Shown: piece after piece, positions 14,286-18,442 of the stretch
How positions within the stretch are numbered: position 1 is the first letter of the stretch
Layout: every line of letters starts with the position of its first letter
NCBI GenBank assembly: GCA_964428075.1
Contig: CAYRWQ010000016.1
Location: 1 to 18,442, forward strand
From: JAGOSP01 sp964428075
GTDB lineage: Bacteria; Patescibacteriota; Minisyncoccia; Moranbacterales; UBA1568
Direction: 5' to 3'
DNA length: 18,442 nucleotides
Position numbers and translations under genes: made by a program
The notes under the pieces: generated by a model
Seen by the model: only the letters and a program-made list of their open reading frames with translations
Told to the model about the DNA's origin: nothing
The model's database searches: none

Positions 14286-15446
14286 TCAGACTGCCAGATC
14301 CTCGCTTCCCTCAATATCTTTCACTCGTTTGACTGACAGACTGACTGATTCCTTGTCGAGTTTCTTTGCGCATTCGATTTCTTTTTTGAGAGGGGAGGGA
14401 AGAGTAGCCAGGATATTGCGCAACGCTATCCCATCAATTTTCAATACTCCTTCCCACTTGTCGAGCGGTTCAAGTAGGGCGCGGATCCGGGCCTCATCAT
14501 ATTTGTATGTCTTACGCAAGGATTTCCCGATGATACCCTGTTCTGAGAAGACGCGATCGACGCCTTCCTGTTCCATGTAGGCGAGTATCGTTTCCTGCAA
14601 TTTCATGAGATGGAGTTTCTCTGCCGAGAGTTGACTTTTGAGATCGAGGTATTCGCCGATGGCCTTTTCGACCTCGCCCGTTTCGAATGCCCGTGTTTCT
14701 GCAAACTTGTGCTTCCAGAGTGGACAGATTTTTTGATACCCGCACCAGTCGCAGAGCGGTGAGAGCTGGGGGTCGAACTTCCCTGCTTCGATTGCCTCGA
14801 TAACCCGAAAGCAGGCCGGTTCGATTTGGTCGAGTTGTTCCCGAGTCCGCTTGGATGAGAGTTTGACTCCGTGCTTGAGATAGTAGAGACTCACCGTCAA
14901 GGTATCAAGATGTTCCGTTTCCTTTGGGTAGCGATTGAGAAAGGCCTTGAGATAGATTGAGAGTTGGAGATCATTGTCCACTTTCTCCTGGGCAGGCATT
15001 TTTTTTGTGGTCTTGTAATCGATGATTTCGTATCCCTCGTCCGTCTTGTCGATACGATCGATGATACCGGAAAGCGTGTGTCTTTCGGTCGTTTCACTTC
15101 CTATCTCGATTGAGAACCGGCTTTCGAGATCGACGATAGTGAAGTTTTCTGGACGATTCTCTCGACAGTATCGTTCAATAATTTTGACTCCTTCGGTAAA
15201 AGCTGCCCGCTCTTCAAGCTCATTCTCAAATGCTTCGCTGTTCCAACGTTTGGCATAGAAATCGAGCGTCTGCTCGAGGTTCGGTGCGAGTAGGGCAGGG
15301 GTGTGGTAATAGTGGAGTACCGAATGGATAAGCGTTCCAAAAACCTGATCTTTCGATTTCGGTTCTTTGATCCGGTCGATGTATTGATACTTGTATTTGA
15401 GGGGACAGGTTTCGTAGGATCCGAGACCTGAATAGGAAAGGCGCAT
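14286..15446 (-). CDS. PD-(D/E)XK nuclease with Fe-S cluster motif (RecB/AddB/Cas4-like)
   Basis: From ATG 15446 the product has 386 residues; a TTG at 15503 with AGGGAG before it would add 19. Counted from the TTG, the nuclease marks are LSYSGLGSYETCPLKY with Cys33, FGTLIHSVLHYYH (His60), GIIDRID (Asp149), YEIIDYKTTKK (Asp162-x-Lys164) and DLQLSIYLKAF (Gln180). The 4Fe-4S ligands are completed by CDWCGYQKIC (Cys251, Cys254, Cys260). This matches the nuclease module of AddB/RecB-type exonucleases and Cas4. The last 130 residues are helical, with no helicase part. Role: single-strand exonuclease in DNA repair, partner unknown. No cas genes or repeats are in the window, so a CRISPR role is unsupported. 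Confidence 0.87.
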   Translation of the reverse strand: MRLSYSGLGSYETCPLKYKYQYIDRIKEPKSKDQVFGTLIHSVLHYYHTPALLAPNLEQTLDFYAKRWNSEAFENELEERAAFTEGVKIIERYCRENRPENFTIVDLESRFSIEIGSETTERHTLSGIIDRIDKTDEGYEIIDYKTTKKMPAQEKVDNDLQLSIYLKAFLNRYPKETEHLDTLTVSLYYLKHGVKLSSKRTREQLDQIEPACFRVIEAIEAGKFDPQLSPLCDWCGYQKICPLWKHKFAETRAFETGEVEKAIGEYLDLKSQLSAEKLHLMKLQETILAYMEQEGVDRVFSEQGIIGKSLRKTYKYDEARIRALLEPLDKWEGVLKIDGIALRNILATLPSPLKKEIECAKKLDKESVSLSVKRVKDIEGSEDLAV

Positions 15447-15583
15447 AGGGTGTATGGGTGTTGAAGAAATAAGATGATACTCGGATTCCTCAAGAAGAGA
15501 CAATGCTCTCCCTGCATGTTTCAGACGAGGCTTTTATATGGTAATTTCCATCTATTCTACCACTTATCACCTACTGCATACAC

Positions 15584-15612
15584 TTGACTATTTAATGAAT
15601 TAGTGCTATCAT
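15584..15612 (+). promoter_or_regulatory. Sigma70-type promoter of the diguanylate cyclase gene
   Basis: TTGACT (15584-15589), 17-bp spacer, TATCAT (15607-15612), with expected transcription start near 15619 and a leader of about 43 nt containing GGAGG at 15649-15653. It lies in the divergent space with the nuclease gene, for which I could not identify a convincing promoter. Confidence 0.75.
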
Positions 15613-15661
15613 ATCAAAAGGTATTTTTGTTCTTTCACAACTTCAAATGGAGGTTTTCTCA

Positions 15662-16472
15662 ATGCATCGGAATCGTGTCATTTTTCTTTTCTGGGTAGTT
15701 TTTGTTCTATCGATGATCGGGGCTGTGTCGGTCATCACTCTCTTGATTTCGACATACGGAGCCCAGTGGTGGATTTTGTCTATTGCTGTGCTATTTGCCC
15801 TCGAGATCGTTGGCGCGTGCTTGGCGTATGTCTGGTATGAAGCCGAACTCGTTCGGTTACACAGGCAATTAGCCAAGACGGAAGATGAACGAAATTCTGC
15901 TAAAAAGGAAGCCCGTGTCGACCCGCTCACTGGTCTCTTGAACCGGCGTGGGATGTTCTTGATGATTCATACGGTGTTCAGCGCTCGAACTCGAATGAGG
16001 CTTTCTCATGATGATACTGGTGCGAACAGTAACCAGCGGATTACGGTTGTTACGGTCGCTGCCATCGACCTTGATGGGTTTAAGGCTGTGAACGATACCG
16101 TCGGACATCCGATGGGAGATACAGTGATTCGCCTTACGAGTAGGCTGCTTCATCAGTATTTCGCACGACGGGAGATCGATATAGTCTGTCGTCTGGGTGG
16201 TGATGAATTTCTCGTGTTCATCGTCGGGGATAACAATATCTCCCAGACTATTAGTCGCCTTGAGGAATTTCGCCAAGCTTTAGCCACAGGAGCCACTGGT
16301 ATTCTTCCGGCATCGCTCTGTGTGACAGCAAGCTGCGGGGTGAGAATGGGGTTGATATCAGAAGAAAACCGCAATCTTGATTCCATGATTGATCATATTA
16401 TCGATGAAGCGGACACATTGTTGTATGATGCGAAACGAGCTGGGAGGAATCAGGTTTTCTCGTCGGTGGATG
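15662..16472 (+). CDS. Membrane diguanylate cyclase, GGDEF domain (3' end lost in gap)
   Basis: Two transmembrane helices (about 5-28 and 35-57) are followed by a short charged coiled coil (58-85) and a complete GGDEF domain: DPLTGLLNRRG (87-97), AIDLDGFKAVNDTVGH (134-149, metal-binding Asp136), RLGGDEF (177-183) and ADTLLYDAKRAGRNQV (250-265). It should make c-di-GMP from two GTP at the membrane. The inhibitory I-site RxxD (Arg170-Asp173) sits five residues before GGDEF, so product feedback is predicted. ATG 15662, 8 nt after GGAGG, is the start; an upstream in-frame ATG at 15647 overlaps that ribosome binding site. The frame enters the N run just after the domain ends, so only the tail and stop are missing. 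No c-di-GMP effector (PilZ, EAL) is visible nearby. Confidence 0.93.
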
Positions 16473-16572
16473 NNNNNNNNNNNNNNNNNNNNNNNNNNNN
16501 NNNNNNNNNNNNNNNNNNNNNNNNNNNNNNNNNNNNNNNNNNNNNNNNNNNNNNNNNNNNNNNNNNNNNNNN
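16473..16572. other. Assembly gap, 100 N
   Basis: Exactly 100 unknown bases, a conventional placeholder length, so the true distance and the order of flanking contigs are uncertain. It removes the stop codon of the diguanylate cyclase. Confidence 0.99.
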
Positions 16573-16955
16573 CATAATGTATAAAACGTATTTTTTGAGA
16601 AATGCTCATTCATCGAGAAAGAGTACTAATTCATGGTTTGGTAAAAGCAGAGCGTGCAATCGAGGATACACGATCTACGTGTCGAGTGGAGTCTTATTTC
16701 GTCGGTGTCGTATGAATATATGAGGCACGAAGTCTCAGCGAGACAGTCTGTTTTTCCTTTCTATTTATCATGTCGCATAATGTAACTTATACGACATCAA
16801 TTTAAATTCGTATCTCTATTATCTCTGGAGAATACGCTTATTCTTTTATTACTTATGCCTTCCATACTTCCATATGTGGTGTGGTGGCCGAGAGATAGAT
16901 CATCCCATTCATTTTTAGATATACCGTAATATAGCCCCCCATTGAAGGTAGCATA
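16573..16955. other. Region after the gap with no confident gene
   Basis: One plus-strand frame is open from the gap to a TGA at 16721-16723 (49 codons, including GRSARIN-like low-information sequence rather than any known domain). It is followed within 10 nt by a small hairpin, GTCTC-AGC-GAGAC (16732-16744), and TTTTT at 16751-16755, which would fit the 3' end of a gene lost in the gap. It may equally be the tail of the cyclase or no gene at all. The rest is A+T-rich and non-coding in appearance, containing the inverted repeat at 16770-16797 and the palindrome AATTTAAATT at 16799-16808. Confidence 0.4.
16770..16797. repeat. Inverted repeat (11-bp arms, one mismatch)
   Basis: ATGTCGCATAA (16770-16780) and TTATACGACAT (16787-16797) are inverted repeats with one mismatch around TGTAAC. 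No T run follows on either strand, so it does not look like a terminator. It could be an operator or an RNA hairpin. No gene start lies close by. Confidence 0.5.
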
Positions 16956-16996
16956 CAAAAATTTCTCCCCTGTTTTCTATGAAAAATCAGGGGAGA
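16956..16996 (-). terminator. Terminator of the small minus-strand gene
   Basis: TCTCCCCTG (16964-16972) pairs perfectly with CAGGGGAGA (16988-16996), and on the minus strand the hairpin is followed by AATTTTTG (16963-16956). It is about 65 nt after the stop at 17061 and supports that gene being a real transcription unit. Confidence 0.75.
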
Positions 16997-17060
16997 GTCT
17001 GTCGTATGGAAAAAACCATTGGTCGAACGTTCACGCATGTTGATCGCTTTTCTCGAATCA

Positions 17061-17366
17061 TCACGTGTGTATCTTCCGAATACGGGAGATCACACAGTAT
17101 ATTTCGACAATCATCAGTGCTCTTTCTTGGAAACGCTCAGGGGGATCGTAACCCGCATTCGTTCTCATGTCTGACAGGAGTCTTTGACGTATTCCGTCGA
17201 GCAGAGCGATGATCTCCTCATAGGTAAGACCCATGATATCAGACGGGCAACAGGGCAATGGCAAGGAACGATTTGGCAATCGAGTATCGTGTACCGTATG
17301 TATTGTGGTGCGCACGTCGTAGTCGTATCGGCTTAGGTCTAATGGTTCGACAAGTGGTTGTGGCAT
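17061..17366 (-). CDS. Small protein of unknown function
   Basis: The 101-residue product has a Pro/Asp-rich N-terminal half with Cys-Cys-Pro at 39-41. A C-terminal half follows with two probable amphipathic helices (LTYEEIIALLDGIRQRLLSDM, about 47-67, and ERFQERALMIVEIYCVISRI, about 77-96), which suggests a small helical, perhaps dimerising or protein-binding, domain. I do not recognise the family. ATG 17366 lies behind GGAGGAAGG; TTG 17387 in the same frame is an alternative. The frame stays open further upstream to a TGA near 17488 without a standard ATG. A terminator lies downstream and a promoter-like region with a palindrome upstream, which supports a real gene. Confidence 0.6.
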   Translation of the reverse strand: MPQPLVEPLDLSRYDYDVRTTIHTVHDTRLPNRSLPLPCCPSDIMGLTYEEIIALLDGIRQRLLSDMRTNAGYDPPERFQERALMIVEIYCVISRIRKIHT

Positions 17367-17455
17367 GAACCCGTTTCCTTCCTCCAAGTGTGCTTGTTTG
17401 TTTATTATTATTGTATTGTGATAGCAAAGGTAAAGGACTTTTCTCTTGATTCGAT

Positions 17456-17467
17456 CTATGACTTCAT
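17456..17467 (-). CDS. Possible three-codon leader ORF (Met-Lys-Ser-stop)
   Basis: On the minus strand AGGAGG (17480-17475) lies 7 nt before ATG-AAG-TCA-TAG (17467-17456), an ideal ribosome binding site in front of an ORF of only three codons, about 90 nt upstream of the small gene and out of frame with it. It may be a regulatory minimal ORF, or a one-base assembly error may hide a longer gene start. Confidence 0.35.
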   Translation of the reverse strand: MKS

Positions 17468-17488
17468 GCGTTCGCCTCCTCTCTTTTC

Positions 17489-17514
17489 ATAATAAAAAAT
17501 ATATCAAATTGATA
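17489..17514 (-). promoter_or_regulatory. Putative promoter with palindromic operator
   Basis: On the minus strand a TATTAT hexamer (17494-17489) predicts transcription from about 17482. Directly upstream is the perfect 13-bp palindrome TATCAAATTGATA (17502-17514), where a repressor would cover the promoter. The -35 region (GTGTAT) is poor, so the promoter call is tentative; the palindrome is read directly. Confidence 0.45.
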
Positions 17515-17635
17515 CACTTTTCATGATAGCATGTGACTGTAAAACATCGAAAGGAGTCAGTGGTAGTATAGTGCAATGCAGACAGATGATGACATGCCAC
17601 AATCTCATCTAAAATCAAAGATCTCGTCTCTCCTC

Positions 17636-18430
17636 TTACGTGTGTCTATGAGTGATAAATACATTGATTTTTTTCCACAAAAAACGACTGGTAATATTGA
17701 GGGAGTGTCCGCCATGGGGTTTCAGGTACACGGCCACCCCAGTTTTCGCTGAAAATGTATGCGTTGGTTCGTACGGAACCACGCGATCATCTCGCGCGTG
17801 TATGATGAAAATCTTGTGACCATCAATTCGTCTCACCTGTGTAAGTGGATTATAAAAATCAGATTGGAATAACTTGTCCCAGTCACTCCTGTGTGTCACA
17901 CGATAGGCTCCTCCGAATCCGGCCGTCACAAATGCAACATGTTTTTCAAATGGTTCATCCTCCCCTTCCGTTTTCCAATCAAGAATAGGGGAAACGGCGA
18001 TGACTTTTTTGACCAACGGATGCGCCGAATTCAGAAGAACGGCTGGGCCCCCGAAGGAGAAACCGAAAAGGTGGAAGGCGCTTATTCGAAGTGAGAAAAT
18101 CTCTTTGGTAGCGAGATCGGTGAGCGCTGGACACGAAACTAAAGCATTGATCACGTCGGTGATATCTTGTGCTGGTGAATGTTCAAGAAACGCACCTCCA
18201 CTTTCCCATGTTCCCCGATAACGAGGCAGTATGGCCACATACCCTTGGTCGGCGAGAAAACGAAGCAACTCCCCCTTTGATGGGGATGAGGGGAGTCCCG
18301 TAGCGATCAGTGCTATCTTTCCCGTCTGCCGTACTGGAAGCACGATTTCCGCTACAATTTCCCCTGCCAGTTGGACTCGCAACGGATATTTTTGATTCTT
18401 TTCTGGGTGAGTATTATTGAGAGTGTGCAT
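17636..18430 (-). CDS. Alpha/beta hydrolase (serine peptidase/esterase-like)
   Basis: The 264-residue product has the alpha/beta-hydrolase order: an early strand IALIATGLPSS, the RYRGTWESGG segment after beta-4 (70-79), the nucleophile elbow GFSFGG (Ser125), IIHARDDRVVP (acid Asp214 or Asp215) and HGGHS (His242). It resembles the prolyl-oligopeptidase/dienelactone-hydrolase-like group of small cytoplasmic hydrolases; substrate unknown. There is no signal peptide. The ATG is only 12 bases from the window edge, so its promoter is not visible. Downstream on the minus strand no clear terminator is seen before the small gene's promoter region, so read-through is possible. Confidence 0.9.
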   Translation of the reverse strand: MHTLNNTHPEKNQKYPLRVQLAGEIVAEIVLPVRQTGKIALIATGLPSSPSKGELLRFLADQGYVAILPRYRGTWESGGAFLEHSPAQDITDVINALVSCPALTDLATKEIFSLRISAFHLFGFSFGGPAVLLNSAHPLVKKVIAVSPILDWKTEGEDEPFEKHVAFVTAGFGGAYRVTHRSDWDKLFQSDFYNPLTQVRRIDGHKIFIIHARDDRVVPYEPTHTFSAKTGVAVYLKPHGGHSLNITSRFLWKKINVFITHRHT

Positions 18431-18442
18431 AGAATATGTCTT

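Noticed and set aside
14286..15503. CRISPR-associated Cas4 reading of the nuclease
   Set aside because: No direct-repeat array or other cas gene is visible in the window; the motif alone is shared with AddB/RecB nucleases.
16461..16708. CGTCGGTG present on both sides of the gap as a possible overlap joining the contigs
   Set aside because: The match is only 8 bp and the flanks differ, so it is not evidence for an overlap or duplication.
16853..17038. 61-residue minus-strand ORF
   Set aside because: It contains the terminator hairpin of the small gene and lacks a ribosome binding site or recognisable motif.
17577..17753. Plus-strand ORF of about 58 codons starting MQTDDDMPQS
   Set aside because: It overlaps the end of the well-supported alpha/beta hydrolase gene by more than 100 bp, and AAGGAG is about 20 nt away from its ATG, too far for initiation.
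1..18442. tRNA, rRNA, insertion sequences, CRISPR arrays and recoded TGA
   Set aside because: None was recognised by eye: no cloverleaf, no transposase, no spaced repeats, and TGA ends genes normally (for example at 1384-1386 and the WecG-like gene).

Overview
The window looks like part of a chromosome from a small-genome bacterium of the Patescibacteria/CPR type, probably Parcubacteria-like. The grounds are the gene families (DUF4012, a compact WecG/TagA transferase, an O-antigen-ligase-like protein, a fused ADP-forming acyl-CoA synthetase), very short intergenic spaces, and several transcription units whose start codon sits just behind an extended -10 box. This assignment is inference: no rRNA, tRNA or ribosomal protein gene is present to fix the taxonomy. 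TGA is used as a normal stop. One run of exactly 100 N (16473-16572) is a scaffold gap.

Layout. (i) 1-2410 is visibly richer in G+C than the rest. It holds the 3' part of a large unrecognised protein with a beta-strand-rich C-terminal domain. A small secreted six-cysteine protein follows, with its own near-consensus promoter, a structured 5' leader, a strong ribosome binding site and a strong terminator. (ii) 2411-6879 carries a short-chain dehydrogenase (+), an O-antigen ligase/polymerase-like membrane protein (-), a GT4 glycosyltransferase (+) and a WecG/TagA/CpsF glycosyltransferase (-), packed head-to-head and tail-to-tail. (iii) 6880-8985 (-) is the fused ADP-forming acyl-CoA synthetase, divergent from (iv) a probable operon at 9111-13777 (+): secreted beta-helix protein, GT4 glycosyltransferase, Wzz-like two-helix membrane protein with a long cytoplasmic tail, and a DUF4012 protein. 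This operon has a near-consensus promoter and a perfect 14-bp terminator stem. (v) 13895-15446 (-) has a GFA/CENP-V-fold protein and an Fe-S PD-(D/E)XK nuclease. (vi) 15662-16472 (+) is a membrane diguanylate cyclase running into the gap. (vii) From the gap to the end there is non-coding DNA, a small unknown gene with its own leader and terminator, and an alpha/beta hydrolase.

How it fits together. Regions (ii) and (iv) supply most steps of a surface glycan pathway: lipid-linked sugar addition (WecG-like), two GT4 transferases, a ligase/polymerase, a chain-length-regulator-like protein, a DUF4012 protein of unknown role and an exported beta-helix protein. No initiating phosphoglycosyl transferase, flippase or ABC exporter is visible here. 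The acyl-CoA synthetase would make ATP from acyl-CoA, and the diguanylate cyclase adds a second-messenger input. The most original material is the beta-helix/GT4/PCP/DUF4012 operon, the divergent leaderless promoters, the barrel-like protein in a presumed monoderm, and the small gene with a Shine-Dalgarno-led three-codon ORF.
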